Positions 11,281-24,526 of a stretch of DNA of 64,000 nucleotides are shown one piece after another. The notes beneath the pieces were generated by a model that was not told the DNA's origin, did no database searches, and saw nothing but the letters and a program-made list of their open reading frames with translations. The stretch comes from Puffinus mauretanicus (taxonomy: Eukaryota > Chordata > Aves > Procellariiformes > Procellariidae): NCBI GenBank assembly GCA_023333565.1, contig JAJKFH010002485.1, positions 868,001 to 932,000 on the forward strand, in the 5' to 3' direction. The translations under genes and the position numbers were made by a program. Position 1 is the first letter of the stretch. The number at the start of each line of letters is the position of its first letter.

Positions 11281-12859
11281 CATTTTTATAAATGTTGTAC
11301 TCTCCTAAGTTGCCTCTTTTTATATTTGAAAATATGAAATAAATTCCTTTGTCATTTCCATGAACACACAGAGATTTTCTTGAGCTTTGGAAGGAAAACA
11401 GGAGGGAAAGGAACTGAATGGCATGAGGGATATTTCATCCCCTGTTTTCCATTCATGACTCTTCTGTCCTACCCATTGCCGAGCGAAAAGAAAGTCTAAC
11501 CACATGCTTCAGAACAGAAAAACACTGTTTGAGAGGGCAGGATTATGCCTAAGTTTGCATTTTAATTAAAAGAGGGGTAAAAAGACTCAGACAGAAAAAA
11601 CGCAAATCTTTCCTCTAACAGGGCAAGAATATGTTTCCTCAACAGATACAGGCTATGTGTGAAGTGCATAAATACCTATTTCTTATTACTGAAGAATTTA
11701 TACAAGGTACCTGAATGATTCTAAGGCATTTTTTTCTTTCAGGGTTGAAATACTATATGGCTTCTCTGAGGGAAAATTAATCTACAGTTTTCTATAGAGT
11801 ACCATGGGATAAAGTAAACAGTGCTTTAATATCTCTTCTAAAGGACATACTATAAAAATAAAAGTGACACATTTTTTACTTGTTTTGAGTGCACAATTTT
11901 TCACACCACAAGTAACTATGTAATTTATTGGAAATTACACATTTACTTTATTCATTAGTACTTGTAAAAAATAATTGAATTACTTCTAGCCTATTCTAGT
12001 TTTATGGAAAATGAAGAATGACTTGATTCAAACATTATTACCTAAATTAAGTAATTCTTTATGAGGCATTTATTTCTAGACTGCCAGGACTTTCAGCTGC
12101 AAATAAGCCCCTTAGACCAGGGTAGAGATTAGTTCAGTGAAAGCACAGAGCTTCCCATTCTCACTTTATAACATTCATCTCATTAGATCATGCAAGATCT
12201 GTAACTCCCAATAACAGACAGAGAACAAGAAGTAAAGGAAGAAGACAGACATATGGAAAGAGAGAGAGAAGGAGAGCTCTTTCCTTTATCTGTAAAAAAT
12301 ATATCAGGCCAAAGTTAGGAAACAATAATGTAAAACAATACGCTTATCAACTAGAGAAGATGAACATATTCTACTAGTTTCGTAACAGCTCACTCGGATG
12401 CTCTTCTATCTTTTTCACTATTTACAGATGTGCTGTAACACAAAGGCTATTGGAAAGTATGGCAGCATACCACAAGGCAGTATGCTACAACCTTCACTAA
12501 AAGGACTGACTGTGATCACAGTTAACACAGCCCAGTGTCAGGGTGAAAAAAAAATAATCAGTCTACAGTAGGGAAAGAGCAGGTGAGAGATCTGTTCTGT
12601 AGGTGCTGTGAATCATGTGAGCCCGGTGACATTCACCGTGTGATGCTCACAGATCTGGCTGGGGCAGTTGCAGTCGGAAGCCTCTCTGAGACCTTGTGGA
12701 AGTTCCACAAATGAGAAAATGGCAAAGCAGGTCTTTAGGTATAAACAAGAAAAGGAGGAAGAAGTAGGAAATATAAGGTAGCTACAGAAACTTCCATTCC
12801 TAGAAAAAAACATGCACCTAATAATGAAAGAATTTGCAAACACCTGAGTGATAACAGAG
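11281..12859. other. non-coding DNA, possible old CR1 upstream part
   Basis: No gene was recognised. The last about 220 bases (12640-12859) may be a strongly decayed upstream part of the adjacent CR1, since a spacing-compatible but weak resemblance continues there. The rest is unremarkable AT-rich DNA with a purine-rich run at 12225-12275. Confidence 0.45.
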
Positions 12860-13925
12860 AGGGACAACAACAGGGGGTTGTGAGGGGCAAATCATATCGA
12901 AACAATTGCATGATAGGTGAAAGAAGAAATTGACAGTATACGTCTTTTGGTAAGACATTTTGCACTGTGGTCTTATAAGAATGCTTGGCAAATGTGGTTT
13001 TGGTTAAATTGTTACTAGCACAGAAACTGATGGGAAACCATACCCAGTTTACAGCTATCAGTGGTATATTCTCAAATGGAAGACTGCAGTGAATGAGACT
13101 TGACGGAGATCTGTCCTGGTTTGAGTTTGTCACTAGAGAATTGGGCAAAGGACTTGAGAGGATGCTTAAGGAATCTGTAGATGGCAGAGGCAGGAAGTGC
13201 ATCGGTGGACGTGATCAGAGTAAAAAAAAAAGTTCCTGTCAAATTGAAATGATAAAGGTACTGAATCAGAAGAGCACTGTGCTTAGATAAGAATAAATAT
13301 TTGCAAGAACAAATACAAGCTGACTAGGCAGGAGGACTGAAGAAGAGATCTGGGGGGTTGTGATGGACCTCAGCCTGAGTCAACAATGCCAATGGTGTTG
13401 CAAAAAGACAACCACCACCTTGGGCTGTCAAGAATATATCCTGAAAAACACGTGACCTAATGCTTCTACTCTGCTCAGTGTTGGAATGGCCCCAGCTGAC
13501 GTACCATGTTCAGTTTGTTAATACCATGCTTTTAGAAAGAGGAAGATCAAATTAGTAGCGGAATCAGAAAGACCAGAAACATAGAAAATGTGACCTATGA
13601 GAAAAGGTTGATTGAAATGGTATTATTTAGCTTAAAGAAAGAGAGACATAACTATGGTTTTTTTTATATGATGGAAATATTTTTTTTTTTCCTTTTCAGC
13701 AAAAGATGTATGTGTTCTGCATTATAACAAACAAAAGAAAAAATCCTTCTCTTATAGTAACAAGGGCATGGTTCTGCCAGGGAGGTTGTGGGATCTCCAT
13801 CATAGGAGTTTCCAAAAAGAGCTGGAACAAGTGTCTGTCATGAATGATGAAAGTAGAGCTGGTCCTGGGCAGGTGGAAGGATGAGATGACCATGTAGGTT
13901 CTGCCTTTCCTATTTCCTATGACTT
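12860..13925 (+). mobile_element. ancient CR1 LINE, highly decayed ORF2 and 3' UTR
   Basis: The order of CR1 ORF2 landmarks is kept on the plus strand although the reading frame is gone. Around 13347-13370 the bases still spell a KDLGVV-like block, and 13376-13400 a (L)SQQC...KK-like block. Around 13470-13510 the remains of the segment before VQFW are visible, and 13591-13610 encodes a (M)TYEKRL-like block corresponding to LSYEERL of younger copies. Position 13779-13802 reads REVVGSPS, the element's usual C-terminal region, followed by 3' UTR ending near 13925. It resembles the older CR1 lineages abundant in turtles and crocodilians more than the younger copies in this window. A 155-codon antisense ORF (13202-12735) is incidental. 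Confidence 0.72.
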
Positions 13926-16900
13926 GTGTAGGAACAAATGACCAAGTAAATTGGTGGCTCATGAATCAGTAGATTTTATCATGACAATAAATCATGATTG
14001 CTGAAATCAGAGAACTACTCATTGACAGAGAGGAAAAAAGCCCTGAGGCCTAATTATAGTTTTGTGAGACCTTTTATATCACCATCACATTGGTGAAAAG
14101 AAACCATAGGAATGTAATCAGCCTGAGTCCCACCCTTAATATCACATGCCACTACACTGCAATATGTAAGTGTAATATTTTAATAAAACATCAATTTTTT
14201 ATTAAGAGTTTTCAACTGTTTGCCGTTTCAGAATAGGAGCTGTTTTTCAAAATCAGCCACAATGTACTGAAAAAGAATGTAAAGAAAAAGAAAAACAGCC
14301 GCAATTGTTATTGGTAGTCATGCCTGATACACAGCAGTCTGAAAAGCATAAAAGCAGGAATGATCCAATGTTCCTCACTACAGAGATTAAAATAAGTAAG
14401 GAATCTGTTTTTTTTTTTTTTGTTTTATAATCATAATGTACCTGTGTAATAGTCTGCATGCATATGCAAAGCATTCTTTAAAAATGCATTACAAAAATAC
14501 GTTGCAAAAGTCAAAACTTCAGGATTAAAACCCAACTCATCTTTTCTTGGTTAAGTGAGCTTGCTTAAGACATATCTTCAGGTAAAACTCGATCCTGTAA
14601 AAAAGTCTTAGGTGGACAAGCAAGATTAACAGCCTGAGATTTCGCCCTATTCAGAGCTGACAGACCTTCATGAAGTTCTCCCTTAAAGTCCTACTCATGT
14701 CCAATCCCTGCTGCTACACAGTTGTTTTTGCAGAGTGCACAGCATAGTTTGGGTTCCAATCTAGAAGGAACAGAATTTTAAATACATGCTGCTTCTCGCT
14801 GATGATTCCTGGAGGCCATGCCATGGATTCATGGACGTTTTTTCTCTCTGTTCTTTCTTGTTCTCCTGTCAATCTGATCTCAAGAGATGTCCAACTGAAA
14901 AGCCTGTTCCCAGCTGTTTTTTTGTGAGTTGTTATAGTTCTAAGGGGTAGTGGGTTGACCCCAGCATCTTCAAACATTTGGGAGTCAGCATGTCCACAGC
15001 AAGATGTATTTTTTTGGTTGGTACAAGGCTTGTATTTCTGTAACTGGAGGTATCCCATGGTCCAGACCATGGCCAGACTTTATGACCAGTCTCAGTGAGC
15101 TTTATGTCGCTGACACAAATTTAGTGATTAGACTATTTTCTGAGAGAGAGGCATGTTCATCAGGTACATGCTTTCTATAGCTAAGAACTGACTATAAGCC
15201 AAGGTAAAAGATGTTGTAGCATTTAATTGAAATAAAGTACTGGAAGATTTGGAAATGATTGTGGGTAACACATCGTATGACATGTAGGGAAGGAAGTATG
15301 CCCTCTAAGTCACTCTGTGAAGCACACTGTATCATGTAGTTTGAAAATGAATTTACATTATTTCTTTAGCTCACCAATGGAGGAAGAGGAAATGGGGATT
15401 TTTATTAATAATTGTTGACCCAGAGCTTATTTGCACTTTAGAAGGATTTTAGGTTTGAGCAAACTTTTAATATTTGTAGAGAAAAAGTGGAAAACACCAT
15501 ATTATCAGAGTAGTATGCTATCTGGCTTCTGGTATGTTTGCAAAGAACAGATAGCTAAACAGACTGTTTAGCAGAAAGGTTGCCTTTAACCTCCTCTGCC
15601 CTAAAGGCTTGAAGCCGTAATCTATGCTCGTCTGGCCACAATTTATACATGCACTGTCTAAATCATTTTACTTAAAATTATGTTGTTCCAAACGAAAACG
15701 TTCTTTTGAGAATGATTATGCTCACCATTCCTGATATCAACATCACTGGGTTAGTGCCCGAGGATCAGATTGTCTTGGCTGTACACATGCTGCAACCATG
15801 GAAATTCAGCCTAGTATCTTCTCCCTATAGGAGACACTAAGGCAGATAAAGTTGGAAAATGGTTATGGTATCATAAATTTAGAACAGACACTGTCTGTAT
15901 TTTTGTGCCCCACCCACTGGTGTCCTCAGGAGATTTTCCCAACAGTTTCCCGTTACTGCAAGGAACTGTTGTAATTCTGCAGATGAGGGCTACGCAGGTA
16001 AAGTGATGGAATCCTCTCGATTTTGCGCTTGTTCATCAACTTTTCAATGTGTCATAGGAAAGCCTGAGATGGTGAATACAGGTGGGATTCTTTGTCGAGG
16101 TGCAACAGATGCTGTCCACAGGAAGCGGAAACACTGTGCCTGTCTCATGGTGTGGCCAGGCGAGCAAGCAATCCAGTCCATCTGCCTGCACATGCTCTTA
16201 CAGGTTTTCCAAGGGCAAAATGACTAATATTACATAATGATTGTGTCTATAACATTTTAATGACATCATAAAATTTCTAGTTCAGTACAAAGGATCACTT
16301 TATGATGAGCTCATCAAAGGAAACAAAATATTAAATGAAAAATAATTAGGCTTGCTAGTCTGTATAAATATTGCTTTGACAGTATTATACATATTCTGTT
16401 TGCCAAAGATTGTATTAAATGATAACTAGCACAGAATTCCCAAATATCATCAAGCTTTCTTCTTTGTTAATACTGTAGAAATCCAGAAAGGTCTTGTTCC
16501 AGCTTTACAAGTCCATGTTAAATGCTATAAGTTTTTATAAATTAGAACTGTACAGTCACCCTAAACCCCCACAATTTCTTGTCTCAGGCATTAACATTTC
16601 ACTGATAATACTCTTTTCATAAATCTTGGCATTGCTGTTAAATTATTCATATGGTGTTATATGAAAACACATGACAATTTTTTAAAATGTATTCGTCAAG
16701 CATCTTGCAATCAGCTAAGATGTCACTCTGCTGGTTATTTTTCTGAATCTTGCCATCTGAATGCTCTGAATAAATTTTATTTTATTCAATAAGTTTCACT
16801 CTTGTTTCCAAGCATTTCTTTTATGATTTCTACAGCTTCACTTATATTGTATTACCCTTCTATTTTATTTTTTTTTCTTGTCTTGATTTCCCTTTCTATC

Positions 16901-19671
16901 TGCCATGTGCTCTATTTTACCATTCTTGCAATCTATCATTTTAGCTTTGAAAAAGATATTCCCTATTATCTGATCTTCCCTGGATGTACTTAACTTTGTG
17001 ACATTCTTCTTCTCTGAGTGACCTTTGTAATATAAACTTTCATTGCTGCCTCCTGAAAGTGTATTCTGACAGCAAAAGCTGCACACCTTTAATTCTTAAA
17101 TACAGAAACCACACTTCTTGACATGCCCATATCCCTCTCCAGTGCTTACATTTCAGCAATATGACAATTACGTAGTGTTACTAAGTTGCATTATACCTTT
17201 CCTTTTTCCTTTTTTGAATTGTCATACATTATTCCTTTGGTGTTGATCCAGAATATGATGAAATACAGAGTGGATTTTCAACTGAGAAAATAATTCAAGG
17301 TCAATGACACAAAAAAAACCCCCACATTCAATAATAATAAGAATCTTTGTTAATATGGGGTTAAATTGCAAATCTCTTTTGGTTATTTCTAGCACAGATC
17401 TCTTTAGAGAGTATTCTCAGAGTTGTTGCCAAAAATAAGAAATAATTTAAAGCACAAAAATGACATGGGGTAGTTTCACTTTGTAAAACGTTCAGAGCAT
17501 CATGAATATGGAAAAGAGCAATTAAGGTAACCCAAACAATCTTAACTCTCTCCTTACCACATCACTTTGAGAAAAGTAGAGAAACTTCAGAGAACTCTAT
17601 CAGAATGCTACTAGTGTACACCCCAATAATAATCACAAGCCAGTGTTACTCCTTACCTTAATAAACCTCTTGAAGACTGCATAAAATAGGAGCTTGTTGT
17701 AGTTTCAGCTTATATTTGTAAGACTTTCTGTAACAGCCTGGGACTGTTTTGCAACCCTTGAAAGTTTAGAGGGATCTCTTTATTGAGTTCACTGAAGTTT
17801 GAATTAGGAAAAATATGTTGGTAAAAAGACAACAAACATAAAAATCAAGACAGTCTAAAGAAATTTCAAAATACATTTCATTTTATTTTATGATATTTTT
17901 TCTGAAAGAGCAGAAACTTCAGATTAGATTTCCAGACTATTATAGAGGTGTGACAAGTTGGTCTGAAAATCCCCAGTGATGATCCTTGTGTCAGGGTTTG
18001 TCATGTGTCTGTTAAGCACGAAGTTAACATGAGTGAGGCATAGGTTTATCTATTTTATTAAACAGGAAGAGTGGGGAAAGAAAAGAAAAGAAAAATGCAA
18101 ACAAAAATAACTGAAATTAATTCATTATCCTGATCTGAGCCTTGTGTGAAAATCCTAATGAACATTTCAGTAATATTCTTTAAAATATCATAAAAATTAC
18201 AAGACATACAACAAAATAATTTTAAAGGTTATTTTTCAGAAAACAGTTTTCATGTCCGATTCATCATGTTTACAGGGTCCTGGACTTTAAAAAGGACACA
18301 GAACTGAGCCAATGAACATTAAGCTTCTTGATGATTTCTCTAGTTTGGCACAAAAAGTCCTAAGATATTAAAAATACCAAGTCACATTAGAAATACTGAC
18401 CATACGTACGTGTATTTTTTCCCCTGGCCCCGTTGAATTCAGCTGGAGTTTTCCCATGGACGTCAGCTGACCAAAAAGTAATTTATTCCCACAAACTCCT
18501 CCAACAGGTTATAAATGAAGAACTGAAGCTCTGTACAAATTTATTCACTCCTTGCCTCTCCGCTTCAGTCATATTATTATTTATTTGTGACATATCATCA
18601 AGCTTAAATTTATTGCATTTGTTTATTCCAATAATGTAATTCAATTCAACAGTGCTATTTACCTGAAATATCTACTGGACATGTCATAGAAAATGTTTTG
18701 GTTTTTTTTTTCATAAAACCATGGTATTGATTAAATAATTAGTTTCAATAACCATTTTCTAATCCTCCAGAAAACACATTAAAATATTTAATAAGAAGGT
18801 TGTGATTTTTTTTAGGTAATGCAGAAAGCAAATGAAAAGTCTATTTTAACTAAAAAGAAACCTGAACCCAAACATTCACTTCCAAGAAAATCCATTTTAG
18901 GGAAAAAAAGCTCTTTTGAGTCAAAACACTGTAGTGTGTTATATTGAAATGATATTAATTGACAAGCATGCATTATATTTTTCTCTAGTAAGCATGTTAG
19001 CAAACTAGGCATTAAAAACAAAACAAAATATTCAATTAATAAATAGTGGAAAAATGTCATGCCCTTATACTGAAATTTATGTTTCTTTATACTGGGGTCA
19101 GCTAGATGGTTTATGATAATTTGAAGAGCTTTGAAAATCTCACCCCAAAGTTTTCAGGTCAGACATTATGACTTACCTTTATTTGTTAGATATTTGTGTT
19201 AATAACCTCCTTTAAATCAAGGTGCTGGAGATAAATTGAAACACAATACCTCAAACACATTTCTTATTTTTATAATTGAATTACCACTAAAAAAATTGCA
19301 AAACTATGCCAAATTATAAAAATATATTCCAGGTTAAGTTACTAGTTTCTAAATCTAAACAAACTCATTTTTTAATGGAAAAGAATAATTCCTTCCAATT
19401 CAGAAACTACTCAGGAATAAATGTTATAACAGGATAGCAAAGGATATTACTTTGAGCAAACATAATGGCTCTTTCTGGCCTTAAAATTTACAAATGTGTT
19501 AAAAATGTCTCATAATCCAGACCATAACCCAACTCTTTTGGAAGTCTATGACAAAACATGACTTTACAGCTTCCCCAGAAGCTAAGAAATCCTCTCCTGG
19601 CATTCAAGGAAAGCAGGCAAGAGCAAGAGAGAAGACTCTGACAGCAGAGCTTTAATTTTATAATCTCAGAA
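13926..19671. other. non-coding AT-rich DNA, no gene seen
   Basis: No recognisable gene, RNA or family-assignable repeat. Open frames are short (118 codons or fewer) and unremarkable. At 18000-18100 an LTR-like sentence (attttattaaacagg followed by a purine run) was considered but could not be bounded. Confidence 0.5.
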
Positions 19672-19770
19672 GATAAGAACATAAAATTACCATATTAGGT
19701 CAGGCTAAATGTCCATGTAACTCAGTATTGCATCTTCACCAGTGGCTACTACAGGGCATTTAAGTTCTCT
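19672..19770 (-). mobile_element. ancient CR1 3' end fragment
   Basis: Read on the plus strand, the segment starts with aagataagaacataaaatta and continues with words matching the reversed 3' UTR of the ancient CR1 type: an equivalent of ccatactgggtcag, then gtccat, then an equivalent of cagtggcc. The element's terminal repeat, an ATTCTTATGTTCTT-type end on the minus strand, sits at the low-coordinate side. Only about 100 bp is recognisable; the upstream part is lost or too diverged. Confidence 0.6.
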
Positions 19771-21119
19771 TTATAAACTTTGACCTTCTGTTCACTTCAT
19801 AGATTACATATCAAGCTTGGAAAAAAAAAACAAACCAGTTTCTTGTTTTGTTATTAATTTTTATTTTCTTCTTTTTTTATGCTTTTAGGAAGTTATTCCC
19901 AAAATTGTTTTTATGTGCCTTATTGGGATTTTATATGTAAATTATCTCAATTTATGCTTTTAAAAATCTTCTTCAGTTGGATATGACTAAGGAGGATAAT
20001 TTCCTTTTTTTTCAGATTTGCTATTGCCTCCTTTACCTTTTCTGTTCAGCTATATGGTTTACTATGGAACATACAAGAAATATTTTTTGTTGGTGGGGCT
20101 GATTCATTGTTATTGTGAATGCCTAATACATTCCCTTTAAAAACTTGTAGACATTTTATGCTTTTTGCTGTTCCTTTTCATTTAATTTTAACTAGCTGCC
20201 TTCTTTTCGGAGACCTGATTTTTTTTCTGCTGGTCTTAGCTGCAGCAGGAGAAAAAGTCTCAGGTAAATGTATCTCAAACAATGTAACACTCTGCTAAGT
20301 TAATATCATCATTTTTAAGTACCCCCAGAAAAAACATCTCCAGAAATCCCCACTTTTAGCTATCGCCACAAAACTGTTGGCAACATTGTGGTTCGCAGGA
20401 CACCAATAAGCTTTTTGTGTGATACACTAACAAGCAGATTACCTCATTACCCGTTAGTTTCAATTTCTGTTTGGTCTCAGCATAAGGCCTAAGTGGCCAG
20501 TAAAAATGTTCAAAAAACAGAATCTTTACTTATTTGCTGAAATCCTTTACTTTGAGATTATTTAGACCCCAGAACAATGGCAAAGGAATTTTATTATGGA
20601 CAATGGTAATAGACTCCTTAAAGCAGAAAGAAGTGGTTAGGTGTTGCCTCTTATCTTTTGCTCCAAAGGGCATTCTCCATAAGCCATATAAAAAAGATTC
20701 ATGTGACTCATCCAGAATTCCCTGAGGAACTATCATCTCAGCTACAATGCAAGCTGAAGACCAGAGATTCCTCCAAAATAAAAATTGCTTCAGGTAAACA
20801 CATGTTAATATAGGATGAACCAAAAGACAGATGAAAAAAATTAGGGTCTTCCTTAGTTTCAGGCCTCCCAGTATACAGCATTTTCAGTTAAAGTTTGGAA
20901 ATTGTGCAGCTTCTCTGTGTTTTTGTGTCAAGATACAGGAAAGAACATGAATCTGCCTGGTTTTGACTTAGAGTGAGTTAGGAGTTGATTGTTTCCATGA
21001 GTTCAACTTTCAGATCCCTTTCTCTCATCTGAAGGAAAAAAAAATCAGAGCGAGCAAGTTAGTGATGGTCAATACAAAACATGACTGAGAGCCCCTGTTT
21101 ACTGACAGCTTTGTTTAAG
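19771..21119. other. non-coding AT-rich DNA, no gene seen
   Basis: T-rich low-complexity stretches (19830-19900) and otherwise unassigned sequence. The overlapping short ORFs at 20530-20823 on both strands show no recognisable domain. Confidence 0.5.
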
Positions 21120-22150
21120 AATATTTAAGGGGAAACTGCAGGGCTGGAGCTGCTAAGGCTCCTGGTACGTTCCCTTCCAACTTCTCAGTCAGTAGAATTT
21201 TGTTCTGCTTCATCACATTGGTGACTAGCTGTTGTGGAAAATTTAATAGCGATGTCTTATGCAAATAGTGTGCTCTACAAGTAAAACAAATAAAAATGAG
21301 GAAATGTACACATTGTACCTTTGAAAGGTTGCAAGCAGTGGCGCAGAAGACTTGGGTTACAATAACATCTGAAATGAGCCTGGGAGTGGGAACGTAGCAA
21401 AGCTTGTTTCAAAGGGGAGCCAGTTCACTAAACACTAGAGTGATTTAATGCACCATCAATTATTTCCTGCTTGTCACTTAAACAGGCTCCACATATGCAT
21501 GGCAGGTCCATGAGTGCAAAGAGGAGGTAGAAAGCATGATTTATTGGCTGGGGCAAACACCTGCGAATTAAGCAGCTCAGAAATTAGCCACAAGTAGCAT
21601 ATTAGTGCAGCTAATCAGGCACGGTTCAGTATTTCAGTTTCTTGATTTGCCCATAAATAAGGCTGTATGTGGCTGCCCTGGGGCGTTCTGGTGATTAACA
21701 GCCCTGACCTACAGTAAAGTGTGCAATCTAAACAATTTAGCGGGGTCTGCAGGTGTACATTGTAAGCTTGTTGCTTATAAGGCTGCTACATTCAGTATGT
21801 AGAAAGCTCCTGGTATCTGGATGTCTTGTTCATACATTTTATCACACCATTTAATGATCAATTTTCTTTTCATTCATTTACCAGAGCCTGGTAACATTAA
21901 CGACTTTTAAACTACGAGGCACTGATGCACAACTGTGAAACCCAGTTGTCTTCTCTGTCTTATTCGGATGCCAGAAAAACGAGATCATCACTCTTTGCAG
22001 TGCACTTTCATATCTCACACCACAGTTGTTGACTTTCATCACAGCTGAAATGACAAGTTGCTACTTGATTATTTCAAGATCTGTGGTTGGCTAGCCTACC
22101 TGTTGATTGCTGATGTAAAAGCGTCGTGTGGAGGAGCCTGTACACAGCCA
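21120..22150. promoter_or_regulatory. candidate conserved non-coding enhancer block
   Basis: About 1 kb without recognisable repeats, low-complexity tracts or plausible exons. It is dense in homeodomain-type words (ATTA, TTTATTGG, AATTAG), a POU-like ATATGCAT near 21492, an E-box CATATG, and GC-balanced stretches such as 21660-21720. This texture resembles deeply conserved developmental enhancers. That is an impression, not a measured conservation score. Confidence 0.3.
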
Positions 22151-24313
22151 ACAGCGATCTGCTGTTCTGATTTTGCAAAACACTGAAACAAGGACAGAAA
22201 TTTTTGATCACTGCATACTGACACGTTAAGCACATATACTGGAGGAGGTTTGAAGCTCTCTTGAAACAGTATATGTGAACTCATAGAAAGCTCAGCAGTA
22301 GCCATATTGACTTTAACTGTTGGAAAAATGACATTTATGAGAAAGAAAAGGAGGAAAGACATCCCCCAAATAAGCAAGATACTCGATAAGGCATCCTGGT
22401 TACCCAGAGTACTCACAGTAGCCTACTAATTCCTCACCTCCAAAAGAACACATGAGGACACGGACAAGGATAAAAATGAATGACTGGTGGAAAAGTTATG
22501 TCATGTAGCATCACTTGCGAGGGAATGACACTGTGTAAATCCAGAACTGTCCCCATTTTCATATAAAAAAATGCTGGGACATTTTAGGAAGGAAGCACAG
22601 AAGAAGAATCACAACAGATACATGACTGAGAAAAAGTAGGGTGACCATTGTTATTTACCTTTTTTTCCTAATAAAAGAACAACGTGGTAGAGTTTCCTGG
22701 ACCAAAAGGCAACAGATTTTTTTTACACAACAAATGATTAATTACTTTAAGATCCCACTGAAAACCCATAATTATTTGAGGAAGAAGTATTAAACATAGA
22801 AAAGTAAGAACATTCATAGATAATTAGAGCCTACAACTATGTTTCATAAGGGAAAACTTTACTTACAAGGGATATATCATCTCCTGTTTCATATTTAAAC
22901 ATTACATTTAATTAATGCTTTTTTCTCACTAGGTCAGTTCACTTTCCACTGATGACTGGTGGGATACGTGACTCAGTGTGACACTGACCTGATCTGGAAT
23001 GCCTGTGCTTATATTTATAGACTGGAGACATCAAAGCCCACATCCTTAAAAGTACTCATGTACCTATTTATCTCTATAGATACACAATACTGTTCTCAGC
23101 ACTGATTCTTAGATGTCACCCAAAGAGATGGAAGGCTCTGATTGAAGAAGTCAACTATTTTCTTGCTGAAACAAAGACAGGAGTTGGCACCTTTAGCTCA
23201 CTGTCCCCTTCCCCTGCTATAGGTTGCTTCCCACGTAGTAGGAGTGGTTGAACAGTGTTCACATATGAGCTGGCACAGTTTAGAAACTCTTATATTAAAG
23301 TAAATCCACATCTATTTAATTTATAACCTTGTCAGTTCATGAGCTGCAGCTTTTGCTTCATGATCCTTGTCAGATTTAGCTTAGGCAGTGGAGAGGTTGC
23401 TTCTGCTGTTTGGCTACCCCCATATTTGTGACTTGCTGCAGAAAGTCATTGCATTTCCCTGGTACATTGAGTGAGAGCGGGTGACATCCATGCTGCTCAT
23501 GGTCAGCTCCTCCAGCAGTGTTTTGACTGATCTGCATTGCATAACTTCTCAGTGATCTCGTTTGGTACCTGTTTCATAGCCCTTTGCATCTACACCTGTA
23601 GGACCCTCATGCCACTCGCAACACGTCTGTTTTGCTGCATGATCATACCAGCTCCCATCTTAATGGAGGCCATTTTTTTATTTTTAGTTTGGGGTTGTAT
23701 CGTTCATAACGCTCAGCATGGAACGCCCTCATGGGTTCCTCTAGACAAGTGTAGAGAGCATGTCCCAGTCTTCTCGCTATGCCACCCTATGCCCCGCATC
23801 TGGGACAGCTAGAAGCACTTGTCAAGGCTGGTTCTTCTCCTTGGTCTAGAGTGTTTTTTTCTTATTGGGACTGAGACACTTACAAAATTTTCTTAAGTTT
23901 CTTTCAGAATTAATATAACTTTATATCGGAACGAAGATAGTTACAGGGCTGCTTTGCATCACTCGTATATTTCTGCTTTAATAGCATGATGCTGAGGGTA
24001 TGTACCATGCGCAGAGGAGGGTGGGATGAATGTGTGTTTGAATGTAGGGTGTTGGCAGACTGGGATGGGCAACAGAGCAAGCCATCTCATCCCTGTACCT
24101 GCTTACCTAAGTTTTCAGCCAGGCCTGGGTTCTGCCTAGGTAAGGACCTCATCACTCCATCCCAGGAAATATCTGGCAGTCATGAAGTGGGCCTCTCAAA
24201 GAAGCAGGAGCTCAGAGTGAAACTGAGTAATTAAACCAACAGCATAGGCACACCTTCTGCATTTTTCTGTTATTTTCTCTGTTTAGTTGAAGCAGAAATA
24301 AAAAGGGACAAAA
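22151..24313. other. non-coding DNA, no gene seen
   Basis: A minus-strand ORF of 106 codons (22416-22096) has a hydrophobic stretch but no recognisable family, and it begins inside the enhancer-like block. A somewhat GC-richer part at 23520-23820 carries a 91-codon plus-strand ORF with no recognisable domain. No repeats were identified. Confidence 0.45.
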
Positions 24314-24469
24314 TGTTTCGTGGTTTAACCTGGCAGGCAGCCAAATACCATGCAGCTGCTCGCTCACTCTCCACCCTTCAGCGGGGCACGGAGAGAATCA
24401 GAAGGGTGAGAGTGAGGAAACAAACTCGTGGGTTGAGATAAAGATAGTTTAATAGAACAGAAAAGAGAA

Positions 24470-24526
<57 letters not shown>

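Noticed and set aside
12735..13202. 155-codon minus-strand ORF
   Set aside because: It is antisense to, and straddles the 5' side of, the ancient CR1; no domain and no conserved composition.
18000..18100. LTR-like sentence with attttattaaacagg and a purine run
   Set aside because: I could not define TG...CA ends or a second landmark; similarity to known avian LTRs was too slight.
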